Positions 40,705 to 49,092 of a DNA stretch of 64,000 nt are shown piece after piece. The notes beneath the pieces were generated by a model. The model had not been told where the DNA came from. It saw nothing but the letters and a program-made list of their open reading frames with translations, and ran no database searches. Location: NCBI RefSeq assembly GCF_000420025.1, contig NZ_ATUD01000002.1:248001-312000 (forward strand). The letters run 5' to 3'. Source of the stretch: Patulibacter americanus DSM 16676 (GTDB lineage Bacteria > Actinomycetota > Thermoleophilia > Solirubrobacterales > Solirubrobacteraceae). How positions within the stretch are numbered: position 1 is the first letter of the stretch; each line of letters starts with the position of its first letter. Both the position numbers and the translations under genes were made by a program.

Positions 40705-42132
40705 TCAGCGGCCGCGGAGGAACTCCGGGGGCTCGAGGGGGTCACCGGACTCGCCGGGGCCGCGGCGGGTGGTGCGGGCGCCCTCGGGGCGGCGGGGGTC
40801 ACGCGGGGCGGTGCGGGGCGGGCGGCCGCCGGCGTTCGGGGTGACGCGGTCCAGTGCGCCGATCAGCGCGGCGTGGGTGGCGCGGACATCGTCGAGAAGG
40901 ATCTTCGCGTTGACGTCCAGGGAGCGGCCGAGCTCGCGCAGGTCGCCCGCCAGCGTCTCGCCCTCGCGGAGGACCAGCGCGGCGGTCTCGCGGGCCTTGG
41001 CCAGTTGGGTGCTCGAGCGGCGCTGGACCTCCTGCTCCGTCGCGGCGGCCAGGCGCTCGGCCTCCTCGCGCGTCTGCTGGGCGTCAGCCGTGATGCCCTG
41101 GGCCGCGTTCGTCGCCCGCTGGTGGACGGCCTGCGCCCGTTCCTCGGCCGCCTGCACCTGTGCGGCGGCCTCGGCCTGCGCGGCCTGCACCCGCGCCTCC
41201 GCGTCCGCCTCGGCGCGGCGCAGCAGCTCGGCGGCCTGCTCCGTCGCCCGGCGCGTCGCCTCCTCCGCCGCGGCCTCGGCCCGTCGGCGGGCGCTCTCGA
41301 GCGTCGCGGTCGCGTCCTGGCCCAGCCGGGCGGCCTCGGCACGCGCCTCCTGCTCGGCCTGCGCGGCCCACTCCTCGGCCTCGCGGGCGAGGCGCTCGGC
41401 CTCCGCTCGTGCCCGTTCGGCTTCCGCCTCGGCCGCGACCCGGGCTCGTTCCGCCTCGGCCTCGGCGTCGGCCAGCGCGCGCTCGGCCTCCCGCCGCAGG
41501 CGTTCGGCCTCCGCCTCGGCCGCGCCTCGCGCGTGCTCGGCCTCGCGTCGCGCTCGCTGGGCCTCCGCCTCGGCCTCACGCCTCGCCTGCTCCGCCTCGG
41601 CTTCGGCCGCCCGCTGCCCCCGGGCGGCTTCCTCCTCGGCCTCCCGCCGCACCTGGGCCGCGCGGACGTCGGCCTCGCGCTGGAGGCGGGTCGCCCGCTC
41701 CTCGGCGTCGCGCGCCACGCGCTCGGCCTGCTCGTCGGCCTCGCGCAGCACGCGGTCGGCCTCGGCCTGGGCCTCGCGGGCGGCGATCTCGCCGTCCTGC
41801 TCGATCAGCGCGCGGCCCTGCTGGACGAGCCGCTCGGCGTCGCGGCGGGCGTCGCGCAGCAGGTCATGGGCCTCGGACTCCGCGGCCTCGATGCGCAGGT
41901 GGGCGGCGCGCTCGGCCTCCGCGATGCGCTCGTCGGCCCGGCGCTCGGCCGCGGTGATCCGGGCGGTGGCGCGCTCCTCGGCTTCTCGACCCAGGCGGGC
42001 GGCGGCCTCCTCGGCCGCGGCGACGATCCGGGCGACGCGGTCGCCGGCCTCGGGAGCCGTCGCGGACGCCCCGGCGCCGGGGGCGGGGGGACCCTCTGGG
42101 CGCGCGTCGGGCGATCGCGGGGTTCCGGCCAT
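40705..42132 (-). CDS. Long coiled-coil protein (FilP/DivIVA-like organisation)
   Basis: The 475-residue protein is almost entirely coiled coil. After a 35-residue Pro/Ala-rich head, about 350 residues consist of Ala/Glu/Arg heptads such as EAEAERLRREAERALADAEAEAERARVAAEAEAERARAEAERLAREAE; no membrane helix or signal is seen. The final segment (LAKARETAALVLREGETLAGDLRELGRSLDVNAKILLDDVRATHAALIGALDRV) is a separate helical region, followed by a basic disordered tail. The layout suggests an intracellular filament or scaffold like actinobacterial FilP/Scy or DivIVA-type proteins, but no DivIVA N-terminal domain is present. The family call is structural only. It lies next to the tRNA-Ala on the same strand. 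Confidence 0.7.
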   Translation of the reverse strand: MAGTPRSPDARPEGPPAPGAGASATAPEAGDRVARIVAAAEEAAARLGREAEERATARITAAERRADERIAEAERAAHLRIEAAESEAHDLLRDARRDAERLVQQGRALIEQDGEIAAREAQAEADRVLREADEQAERVARDAEERATRLQREADVRAAQVRREAEEEAARGQRAAEAEAEQARREAEAEAQRARREAEHARGAAEAEAERLRREAERALADAEAEAERARVAAEAEAERARAEAERLAREAEEWAAQAEQEARAEAARLGQDATATLESARRRAEAAAEEATRRATEQAAELLRRAEADAEARVQAAQAEAAAQVQAAEERAQAVHQRATNAAQGITADAQQTREEAERLAAATEQEVQRRSSTQLAKARETAALVLREGETLAGDLRELGRSLDVNAKILLDDVRATHAALIGALDRVTPNAGGRPPRTAPRDPRRPEGARTTRRGPGESGDPLEPPEFLRGR

Positions 42133-42245
42133 CCGGCGCAGGATTCCAGGTCCGCGTGTGGGGCGTCGACCGTCGGCGGCAGGGGGCGACCGGCGGGTAG
42201 GCCTTTGGGACTACCGGGTCTGGCCGTCGTGCGGACGAACGCGTC

Positions 42246-43526
42246 TTAACCCGGCTGGGTTCTCGAGATCGCGGCGTGCTTGCCCGCCTCGAACTTCCCC
42301 GCGTCGAGCTCGTCCGCGTCGAACTCCACGAGTCGCCGGTGTGTCACCCAGATCGCCGCGATCGATGCCGCCGTCAGGATCCCTCCGGTCCAGAACGCGG
42401 CGTGCAGGCCGGCGAGGTCGGCCGTCACCCCGGCGCGGGCCTGGCCGAGCGGTGGGCCGCCCGCATAGCTCAGGACCTCGACGCCCGCCAGGCGGCCGCG
42501 GTAGTCGTCGTCGATCGTGAGGTTCCAGAGGGCGTCGCGGAAGACGGCGCTGACGACGTCCGCGGCGCCGGCCACGGCGAGCAGGACGAAGGCGAGGGCC
42601 AGGCTGTCGATCACGCCCAGCAGCCCCAGCGCGACGCCCCACGTGGCGGCGGCGAGCAGGACGACGCGGCCGTGGCGACGCACCCGGCCCGTCCAGCCGC
42701 TGGTGACCGAGGCGAGCAGGCCGCCCGCCGCGATCGTCGCCAGTAGAAACCCGCCGGCCCATGGGGCGCCCAGGTCGTCAGCCAGGAACGGCAGCAGGGC
42801 GTAGGGGAACGCGAAACCCATCGCCGCCAGGTCGGCGAGGTATGACCCGCGCAGCTCCGGGTGACGCCAGGCGTAGCGGGCGCCGCCGGCGATCTCGCGG
42901 ACGATCCGCCCGCGCGCCGTTGACCGCGTCGGGATCGGCCGCAACCGCCACAGCAGGGCGGCGGAGACCACGAACGTCGCGGCGTCGAGCGCGTAGGCAA
43001 CGGTGACGCCGGGTCCCGCGGCGAGGATGCCGCCGAGGGAGAGGCCGACGATCGAGGCGACGTCGGCGGCGACCGTCAACAGGACGGCGGCGGCCGTCAG
43101 GTGCTCCGGCGCGACGACCCGCGGGACGGCGGCGTCGAGGGACGGCCGCTGCAGTGCGAAGAGCCCCGCGATGACCGAGGCGCAGACGAAGATTGGCCAG
43201 AGCGCGGGGTCGGGCAACGCGGCGTTGACGACGAGCCCCACCGCGGCGACGGCCAACCCGAGCTCGCAGCCGACCGCCAACGTGCGGCGGTCCATGCGAT
43301 CGGCGAGCGCGCCGCCGAAGAGGCTGAGCAGCACGATCGGGATCACCTCCGCCACGCCGAGCAGCCCGACGGCGAGCACCGAGCCGGTCAGCGCCTTGAC
43401 CTGGAACAGCGCCGCCACCAGGGTGATCCGGCTGCCGAGCGCGGTGACGGTCCGGCTCGCCAGCAGCAGCCGCAGGTCGGGCGAGGCACGCAGCGGCGAG
43501 AGGTCGATCGCCACGCCGCGCCGCAC
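42246..43526 (-). CDS. MFS transporter (MFS_3/EntS-like)
   Basis: The protein of about 426 residues has about 12 hydrophobic helices and the MFS loop LFGGALADRMDRRTLAVGCELG between helices 2 and 3, plus RPSLDAAVPRVVAPEHLTAAAVLL typical of the enterobactin-exporter-like MFS_3 group. Other helices include FGVFAGLFALQ-like LWPIFVCASVIAGLFALQ and VVLLAAATWGVALGLLGVIDSLALAFVLLAVAGAADVV. The start is a GTG at 43526 or 43514, both in frame; the protein begins with (V)RRGVAIDLSPLR. Export of a siderophore, drug or metabolite is the family role; the substrate is unknown. It follows the unknown gene at 43538 by 11 bp, so the two may be one transcript. A second related MFS gene is at 45506. Confidence 0.85.
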   Translation of the reverse strand: MRRGVAIDLSPLRASPDLRLLLASRTVTALGSRITLVAALFQVKALTGSVLAVGLLGVAEVIPIVLLSLFGGALADRMDRRTLAVGCELGLAVAAVGLVVNAALPDPALWPIFVCASVIAGLFALQRPSLDAAVPRVVAPEHLTAAAVLLTVAADVASIVGLSLGGILAAGPGVTVAYALDAATFVVSAALLWRLRPIPTRSTARGRIVREIAGGARYAWRHPELRGSYLADLAAMGFAFPYALLPFLADDLGAPWAGGFLLATIAAGGLLASVTSGWTGRVRRHGRVVLLAAATWGVALGLLGVIDSLALAFVLLAVAGAADVVSAVFRDALWNLTIDDDYRGRLAGVEVLSYAGGPPLGQARAGVTADLAGLHAAFWTGGILTAASIAAIWVTHRRLVEFDADELDAGKFEAGKHAAISRTQPG

Positions 43527-43537
43527 GGGTGCGGACG

Positions 43538-44368
43538 CTACCGCGTGGTGTCGAGCCCGGGTCCCTCGGGCGTGCCCGGCTCCAGCGGGTTCAGCGGCAC
43601 GAGGTACGTGACGTGCTCGGGGCGGATGGGCCTCGGCGCCAGCCCCGAGAGGTCGGGAACCGGCGGCCACGGCTCGCCCGTCTCGGGGTCGTCGTCGAGC
43701 TGGGTCCCCGCGTTGTACGGCTGGCCGACCCGCTCGCCGGTCGACAGCAGCACGACGTCGGCGTGCTCCCGGCCCCACGCGAGCGCCTCGTCGGCGTGCA
43801 CCTTCTGAGGGCCTCGCATCGACTTCCCCTCGCCGGTGACTTCGCACGAGAACGTCGCGCTCCACCGTGCGCCGTCGGCGGTCGGCTCCTCGTGGAGCAG
43901 CGCCAGGCTCTGGTCGGGCGCCGGCGGATCGACATGAGGGCTGAACGGCGTGTCGGGCTCGCCCCGACGGCCGTGGAGTTCGGCGTACAGCAGCGCGATG
44001 GTAACCGCGGGGTCGCGCATGCCGAGGGCGAGGCGCGGCATCTCCCCCGCGTCGATGCACTCGAGCGTGGGGTCGATCGGCGGCTCGGCCACGTCCGAGA
44101 ACGCGCAGAACACGGCGACCTCGTCGACGTCGCCCTCCGCGACCGGGAAGTACGCGACCGGGTGCAGGTCGGAGTCCGTCACCCACGGGTGGAACCGCGT
44201 GTGGACGAGGTGCAGCGCGACCCGCTCTCGCTCCTCCATGTCCCGCGTCGGGTCGGCGTAGCCGACGAGCAGCGAGGGGGCGAACTCACCGTCCTCGCCC
44301 TGCCGGGGGACGACCCAGACGCCGTCCGGCGTCGCGATCGCCACGGCCACTCGCACGGTCTCGGGCAT
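43538..44368 (-). CDS. Conserved-looking protein of unknown function
   Basis: The 276-residue protein starts with MPETVRVAVAIATPDGVWVVPRQGEDGEFAPSLLVGYADPTRDMEERERVALHLVHTRFHPW and has PVAYFPVAEGDVDEVAVFCAF later. The start resembles a NUDIX-like strand order but lacks the NUDIX box GX5EX7REUXEEXGU, so I do not assign it. No signal peptide, membrane helix or other motif is recognised. Composition is acidic and Pro-rich at the C-terminus (TPFSPHVDPPAPDQ, LEPGTPEGPGLD). It precedes the MFS transporter by 11 bp on the same strand. Confidence 0.55.
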   Translation of the reverse strand: MPETVRVAVAIATPDGVWVVPRQGEDGEFAPSLLVGYADPTRDMEERERVALHLVHTRFHPWVTDSDLHPVAYFPVAEGDVDEVAVFCAFSDVAEPPIDPTLECIDAGEMPRLALGMRDPAVTIALLYAELHGRRGEPDTPFSPHVDPPAPDQSLALLHEEPTADGARWSATFSCEVTGEGKSMRGPQKVHADEALAWGREHADVVLLSTGERVGQPYNAGTQLDDDPETGEPWPPVPDLSGLAPRPIRPEHVTYLVPLNPLEPGTPEGPGLDTTR

Positions 44369-44480
44369 GGCGCGCACGGTAGTCGAGCCGCGGGGCGCCG
44401 ACCGCTCTCGGCGTCTCGTCGGCGCGGCGCGCCGCCGAGCCAGGCCGTCCGGCAATCGGATCAGGCCGGGGGCGGGAACT

Positions 44481-45455
44481 TCAGCCAAGCGCGGCGAACC
44501 GCTGGGTCGCCGATACGAGCGCCGCGGCCGTTGCAGCACCACCGCGATGTCCTTCGTGCTCCACAACGACGAGCTCGCTGCCCTCCCATGCCTGTGCCAG
44601 CTGCCACGGCACGTCGAGTGGTGAGCTGACGTCGCGGCGCCCATGGATGAGCACGGCCGGGATATCCGCCAGACGGTTCGCTCCTCGGAGCAGTGCCTCG
44701 TCCGCAAGCCACGCGGCGTGCGTCCAATAGTGGGTCACCAGCCGAGCGAAGCAGAGGCGAAAGGCAGGGTCTTCGTAGCGGGGATCCGGGGGGTCGTCCT
44801 GATGCGTTCTCACATGGGCGTCCTCCCAGCGGCACCATCGGCGGGCTGCCGGCTCGTGGACGTTCGGGTTCGGACTCATGAGCAGACGGTGGTACGCGGC
44901 CGTCAGGTCCCCATCGCGCTCCGGGGGCGTCACGCCGTCACGGAACCGCGCCCATTCGTCCGGAAAGAACCGACCGACGTCGCGTGTGACCCACCGGACC
45001 TCGCGGTGCGTTGTCGTGACGACCGAGGACAGCACCATCTGGGAGACCGACTCGGGATGGGCCTCGGCGTAGGCGAGCGCCAGCGTCGAACCCCAGGACC
45101 CGCCGAGCACCAGCCACCGCTCCACACCGAGATGCTGGCGCAGACGCTCGATGTCCTTCACGAGATGGTGTGTGGTGTTCGTCGAAAGGTCCACGGCCGG
45201 GGTGCTCGCGTGCGGCCGACTGCGGCCGCTTCCGCGCTGGTCGAACGTCACGACCCGGTAGGTGGTCAGGTCGAAGAGGTCGCGCCACCCGGGCGAGGCC
45301 CCGGACCCGGGGCCGCCGTGCAGCACCACGGCTGGCTTGCCGCCCCGCACGCCGTGCACCTCCCAGTAGATGAGGTGGCCGTCGCCGACGTCCAGATAGC
45401 CCTCGTCGTGCGGAGCCGCCGCCGCGTCCACGTGGTCCGTTCGCGGTTGCGGCAT
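44481..45455 (-). CDS. pip: Proline iminopeptidase (prolyl aminopeptidase)
   Basis: The 324-residue alpha/beta hydrolase has the proline iminopeptidase signatures PAVVLHGGPGSGASPGWRDLFD (oxyanion loop), VVTFDQRGSGRSRPHAST, and the Ser nucleophile in LVLGGSWGSTLALAYAEAHPESV. The Asp region is AVLIHGRRDVSSPLDVPWQLA and the catalytic His is in VVEHEGHRGGAATAAAL. The cap includes DVGRFFPDEWARFRDGVTPPERDGD. It removes N-terminal proline from peptides in the cytoplasm. The start at 45455 fits the family N-terminus EGYLDVGDGHLIYWEVHG. No evident operon partner. Confidence 0.9.
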   Translation of the reverse strand: MPQPRTDHVDAAAAPHDEGYLDVGDGHLIYWEVHGVRGGKPAVVLHGGPGSGASPGWRDLFDLTTYRVVTFDQRGSGRSRPHASTPAVDLSTNTTHHLVKDIERLRQHLGVERWLVLGGSWGSTLALAYAEAHPESVSQMVLSSVVTTTHREVRWVTRDVGRFFPDEWARFRDGVTPPERDGDLTAAYHRLLMSPNPNVHEPAARRWCRWEDAHVRTHQDDPPDPRYEDPAFRLCFARLVTHYWTHAAWLADEALLRGANRLADIPAVLIHGRRDVSSPLDVPWQLAQAWEGSELVVVEHEGHRGGAATAAALVSATQRFAALG

Positions 45456-45505
45456 GGTGAGATGCAACCAGAAGCGAGACGCGCTTCGGGCGCGAACGCG
45501 GCGAG

Positions 45506-46738
45506 CTATGCGGTCGAGTCCCTCGCCGCCCGGACCCCGCGCACCGACGGCGACGCCACGACCGCCAGCGCCACCGGAACGGCGATCGCCGTCTCGATCG
45601 CCAGCAGCGTGTGGATGCCGATGGCGTCGGCGATGGGACCCGCGACCGCCAGGCCGATCGGCATCAAGCCCGCCGAGGCGAGCCAGTCGATGGACGAGAC
45701 GCGGGAGAGGGTGTGCTCGGGGATCTCGCGCTGCAGGGTCGTCTCCCACAGCGTGAAGCCGATCGTCACGGCGATGCCGGTCACGGCCTCGAGCGCCGCG
45801 ATCGCCGGGATCGGCAGGCCCGAGCCGATGATGATCGCCTGGCACGACGCGACAACGAAGGCGATGGCGGCCACCAGCAGCGGGCGGCTGGGGCGGATCC
45901 GCAGGACGATGAGGTCGCCGACGATCGCGCCGACGCCGAACCCGATGCTCACGATCGCCCAGGACGCCGCCCCGCCGTACTCGCGCTCGGCGAGGACGGG
46001 GCCGAGGACGAAGATCGCCGGCAGCACGACCACGTGGTAGACGGCGAGCAGCAGCAGGAACCCGCGCACCCAGCCGCGGCTCCACGCCTCGTGGATCCCG
46101 CCCCGGACGTCGGCCCACATGCTCTTCGTGGCCTCCCGGACCCGCGTGGTCGCCGGCGGACGCATGAGGGCGAGGGCGACGGAGCTGACCGCGAACGTCA
46201 GGGCGTCGATGGCGAACGCGAAGCCCGCGCCGGCCAGGGCCACGAGCGCACCGCCCAGCGCCGGGCCGGCGATGTGGGCGGTCGACATCGTCAGGCCGCG
46301 CAGCGCGTTGGCGTCCTGCAGCAGCTCGGGCCGCACGATGCTCGGCATCAGCCCGACCATCGCGGGCTGGAAGAACGCGTCGGCGGTCCCGAAGATCGCC
46401 ATGAGGACCGCGAGATGCCAGACCTCCGCCGTGTCCGTGAGGAGCAGGACCGCCGCGACGGCCTGGACCAGCATCCGCACGACGTCTGAGCCGAGCATGA
46501 GCCGGTGGCGGGACAGGCGGTCGGCCCATACCCCGCCGACCAGCGCGAAGAGCAGGAACGGCACCGTCATCGCGCCGGCGACGATGCCGACCTCGGTGGC
46601 GGATCCGCCGATCGACAGCACCGCGAAGGGGAGGGCGATCATCGTCGCGCGGTCGCCGATGACCGACAGCGCCTGGCCCAGGAAGAGCAGACGGAACTGG
46701 GGCTCCTCGCGGAGGACACGGGGGACGGCGGGGATCAC
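45506..46738 (-). CDS. MFS transporter (MFS_3/EntS-like), second copy
   Basis: The protein of about 410 residues has 12 hydrophobic helices and the family loop LVGGVWADRLSRHRLMLGSDVVRM, then FFQPAMVGLMPSIVRPELLQDANALRGLTMSTAHIAGPALGGALV. The start is a GTG at 46738, giving VIPAVPRVLREEPQFRLLFLGQALSVIGDRATMIALPFAVLSI, the usual N-terminus. It belongs to the same efflux subfamily as the gene at 42246-43526 but is not a recent copy. Substrate unknown. It is 95 bp after the stop of the AI-2E-family gene on the same strand. Confidence 0.85.
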   Translation of the reverse strand: MIPAVPRVLREEPQFRLLFLGQALSVIGDRATMIALPFAVLSIGGSATEVGIVAGAMTVPFLLFALVGGVWADRLSRHRLMLGSDVVRMLVQAVAAVLLLTDTAEVWHLAVLMAIFGTADAFFQPAMVGLMPSIVRPELLQDANALRGLTMSTAHIAGPALGGALVALAGAGFAFAIDALTFAVSSVALALMRPPATTRVREATKSMWADVRGGIHEAWSRGWVRGFLLLLAVYHVVVLPAIFVLGPVLAEREYGGAASWAIVSIGFGVGAIVGDLIVLRIRPSRPLLVAAIAFVVASCQAIIIGSGLPIPAIAALEAVTGIAVTIGFTLWETTLQREIPEHTLSRVSSIDWLASAGLMPIGLAVAGPIADAIGIHTLLAIETAIAVPVALAVVASPSVRGVRAARDSTA

Positions 46739-46833
46739 GCGGCGGGAGATGATGCCGTGTGCGCTGTCCGCGTGCGGCGTGGTCCGCCATGTGGCGGGCC
46801 CCCGTTCGCGAGCACGCGTCCGTCGCGCCGGCC

Positions 46834-48036
46834 TCAGTCGGGCTGTTGGCGCGTGGCGCCCGCGTCCGACGTGCCGGTCGCGTCGGCGCCGGCGGCCGCC
46901 GCCTCGTCCGCCTCGCCCGAGGCCTTCGCCTCCTTCTCCGTCGGCGCGAGTTCGGCCGGGTCCGGGCCGTCGAGGGTCTCGTCGCCGTCGAGCCAGCCCG
47001 CGGCGGCCGAGACCGAGGCGATCACGGGGGCGGCGAGGAACGCGCCCGTCAGGCCGATCAGGGCGGTGCCCGCGCCGACGCCGAGCAACACCGTGATCGG
47101 GTGGAGGCTCACGGAGCGGCCGATGAGGATCGGCTGCAGCACGTTGCTCTCGACCTGCTGGACGATGAGGACGACGACGATGGCGCCGATCGCCCCGTTG
47201 ACCCCGTTCGTCGAGAGGGCCACGAGCACGGCCGCCAGGCCCGCGACGATCGCGCCGACGAACGGGATGAACGCGAGGATGAACGTCAGGATCCCGAGCG
47301 GCACGGCCAGCGGCACGCCGATGATCGTCAGGCCCACCGCGACGCCGATGCCGTCGATGGCGGCGACGATGACCTGGCTGCGCACGTAGCTCGACACGGC
47401 ACCCCACGCGCGCAGACCGCCCTCGTGCCACGCGGTGCGGCGGTCGGCGGGGGCGAAGCGCAGGAACCCGCGCCAGAACCCCAGGCCGTCGATCAGCAGG
47501 TAGATCACGAGCATGACCGCCAGGACGACGCCCGCCGCGGCGTTCGCCACGCCCGCGGCGGCGGTGACGACGCCGGAGCTCAGCACGCCGCCGATCTGGC
47601 CGATGGAGTCCTGCAGCTTCGCGGTGATGTCGCGCGAGTACTTCTGGATGTCGGCGTCCTTCAGGCCCAGGTCGCTGAGCGCCGCGGGGATCTGCGTGAT
47701 CCCCCGCTCGACCTGCCCGGCGATGTCCTCCGCCTGCGACGCGATGTCGGGGGCGACGAACGCGAGCATCCCCACGAGCAGCGCCAGGAGCAGGAGCACC
47801 GTGACGAGCGCGGCGGCGACCCGCGGCAGCCGGATGCGGCCGTGCAGCACCGTCGCCACCGGCGCCAGCAGCGCGGTAAGGAGTACGGCGACGAAGAACG
47901 GCAGCAGGATGAACTGCAGGCGCGACCACACCAGCAGCACGCCGTAGCCGGCCACGCCGATGATCAGGAAGCGGAGCGCCGCGAGGCTCAGGCGATCGAG
48001 GGCGATCCGCTGGGCCGGGCCGGTCTGAGGAGTCAC
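46834..48036 (-). CDS. AI-2E family transporter
   Basis: The 400-residue membrane protein has about eight helices and the AI-2E-family order: FILLPFFVAVLLTALLAPVATVLHGR, a long amphipathic segment (IASQAEDIAGQVERGITQIPAALSDLGLKDADIQKYSRDITAKLQDSI), and VGVPLAVPLGILTFILAFIPFVGAIVAGLAAVLVAL-type helices. It ends with QQVESNVLQPILIGRSVSLHPITVLLGVGAGTALIGLTGAFLAAPV. Family members transport autoinducer-2 or act as sodium-driven antiporters. The last about 45 residues are a charged Ala/Glu-rich tail. The AI-2 role is not implied here because no lux gene is seen. Confidence 0.85.
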   Translation of the reverse strand: MTPQTGPAQRIALDRLSLAALRFLIIGVAGYGVLLVWSRLQFILLPFFVAVLLTALLAPVATVLHGRIRLPRVAAALVTVLLLLALLVGMLAFVAPDIASQAEDIAGQVERGITQIPAALSDLGLKDADIQKYSRDITAKLQDSIGQIGGVLSSGVVTAAAGVANAAAGVVLAVMLVIYLLIDGLGFWRGFLRFAPADRRTAWHEGGLRAWGAVSSYVRSQVIVAAIDGIGVAVGLTIIGVPLAVPLGILTFILAFIPFVGAIVAGLAAVLVALSTNGVNGAIGAIVVVLIVQQVESNVLQPILIGRSVSLHPITVLLGVGAGTALIGLTGAFLAAPVIASVSAAAGWLDGDETLDGPDPAELAPTEKEAKASGEADEAAAAGADATGTSDAGATRQQPD

Positions 48037-48094
48037 GTCCCCGTCCTTCTGGACGCCGCGCTCGGACCCTTCCGAGCTGCGCGATGATCCGCCG

Positions 48095-49039
48095 ATGGGC
48101 GAACTCGTGCGTGAGGAGATCGCCGTCGAGGCGTTCGACGTGCCGGGGGACCGCGAGCTGCGGCTGTTCTTCCTGCTGCCGGAGACGTTCGTCGCCGAGG
48201 CGACGCTGGCGGAGGACGACGACGGCGGGCCGATCGGGGTCGCGCTCTACCGGCGGGTGATCCGGGCCACTGAGCCCGGGGAGCACGACGAGAGCGACGC
48301 CGCGTTCTTGGTCGTGGGCACCCTGACCTTCGCGCTGCGCGAGCCGTGGGCGGACCGGCCGGTGGTCCGGCTGGGGTCGGCCGCGCCGGTGGCGACGCTG
48401 GCGGGCGCGGGGCGGCGGAACGCGTACGGCCAAGAGCTGCTGCGCGCCGCGGAGGGCCGTTCGTTGCGATGGCGGCGCGCGGACGACGAGCCGCCGGTCG
48501 CGACGATGTCCGGGGGAGACGAGGCCCCACGGGTCCAGGGCGCGCCGACGCCGGCACCGTCTCCGGAACCGCGCTCGGTGCTGGACCTCCTTCGGGTGGA
48601 CGCGCCCTTCGACCCCCGGCAGGGGCGCGCGCTCGTCCATCGCCTCGGGCGGTGGCTCGACGCGGTCGTGCCGGACGGTGTCCGCGTCGCCTCGGACAAG
48701 GATCTGTACCTGCAGCTGTGGTCCGGGACCGCGCCGCGGACGCGCCGTGCGGTGGACCTCGGGGTGTTGGCCGAGGTCGACTCGTGGGAGGAGGCCGGCG
48801 AACAGCTCTGGTTCCTGTTCGAGGAGGAGCTCCCCGACGCGGTCGCCGCCCTCGGCGGTCGGCCGTTCCCGGACCCGCCCGCTACGAAGCGCTGCGGGCC
48901 CGGCGGGGCGTCCCCGTTTGTGCGGTTGCGCGACGGCGCACTCGAGTGCGGGTGGCGTCGGGAAGACGGGTGGCAGCTCTCGATGGACCCCGTCGCCATC
49001 GGCCACGCATCGGCGGCCGACAGGCCCGCCGCCCCGTAG
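48095..49039 (+). CDS. Protein of unknown family
   Basis: The 314-residue protein has two parts joined by a Pro-rich linker near residues 145-165 (RVQGAPTPAPSPEPRS). The first begins MGELVREEIAVEAFDVPGDRELRLFFLLPETFVAEATLA and contains AAFLVVGTLTFALREPWADRPVVRLG. The second contains GRALVHRLGRWLDAVVPDGVRVASDKDLYLQLWSG and GVLAEVDSWEEAGEQLWFLFEEELPDAVAAL. No signal peptide or membrane helix is seen and I recognise no family. It is divergent from the AI-2E-family gene and ends 53 bp before leuS. Codon usage is like a real gene. Confidence 0.5.
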   Translation: MGELVREEIAVEAFDVPGDRELRLFFLLPETFVAEATLAEDDDGGPIGVALYRRVIRATEPGEHDESDAAFLVVGTLTFALREPWADRPVVRLGSAAPVATLAGAGRRNAYGQELLRAAEGRSLRWRRADDEPPVATMSGGDEAPRVQGAPTPAPSPEPRSVLDLLRVDAPFDPRQGRALVHRLGRWLDAVVPDGVRVASDKDLYLQLWSGTAPRTRRAVDLGVLAEVDSWEEAGEQLWFLFEEELPDAVAALGGRPFPDPPATKRCGPGGASPFVRLRDGALECGWRREDGWQLSMDPVAIGHASAADRPAAP

Positions 49040-49075
49040 CGCCCCCCGGGGCCCGGCCCCGCACGCACCCCCACG

Positions 49076-49081
49076 TACAAT
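49076..49081 (+). promoter_or_regulatory. Candidate -10 element of leuS
   Basis: TACAAT ends 11 bp before the leuS ATG at 49093, so transcription would start about 5 bp upstream of the start codon. That leaves no room for a Shine-Dalgarno and points to a leaderless or nearly leaderless mRNA. No clear -35 is seen. Confidence 0.5.
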
Positions 49082-49092
49082 GGGTGGTCGCG

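Noticed and set aside
43538..44368. NUDIX hydrolase
   Set aside because: N-terminal strands are suggestive but the NUDIX box is absent.
46834..48036. Quorum-sensing role for the AI-2E-family gene
   Set aside because: Family name only; no luxS or other AI-2 genes in the window, and many members have other transport roles.
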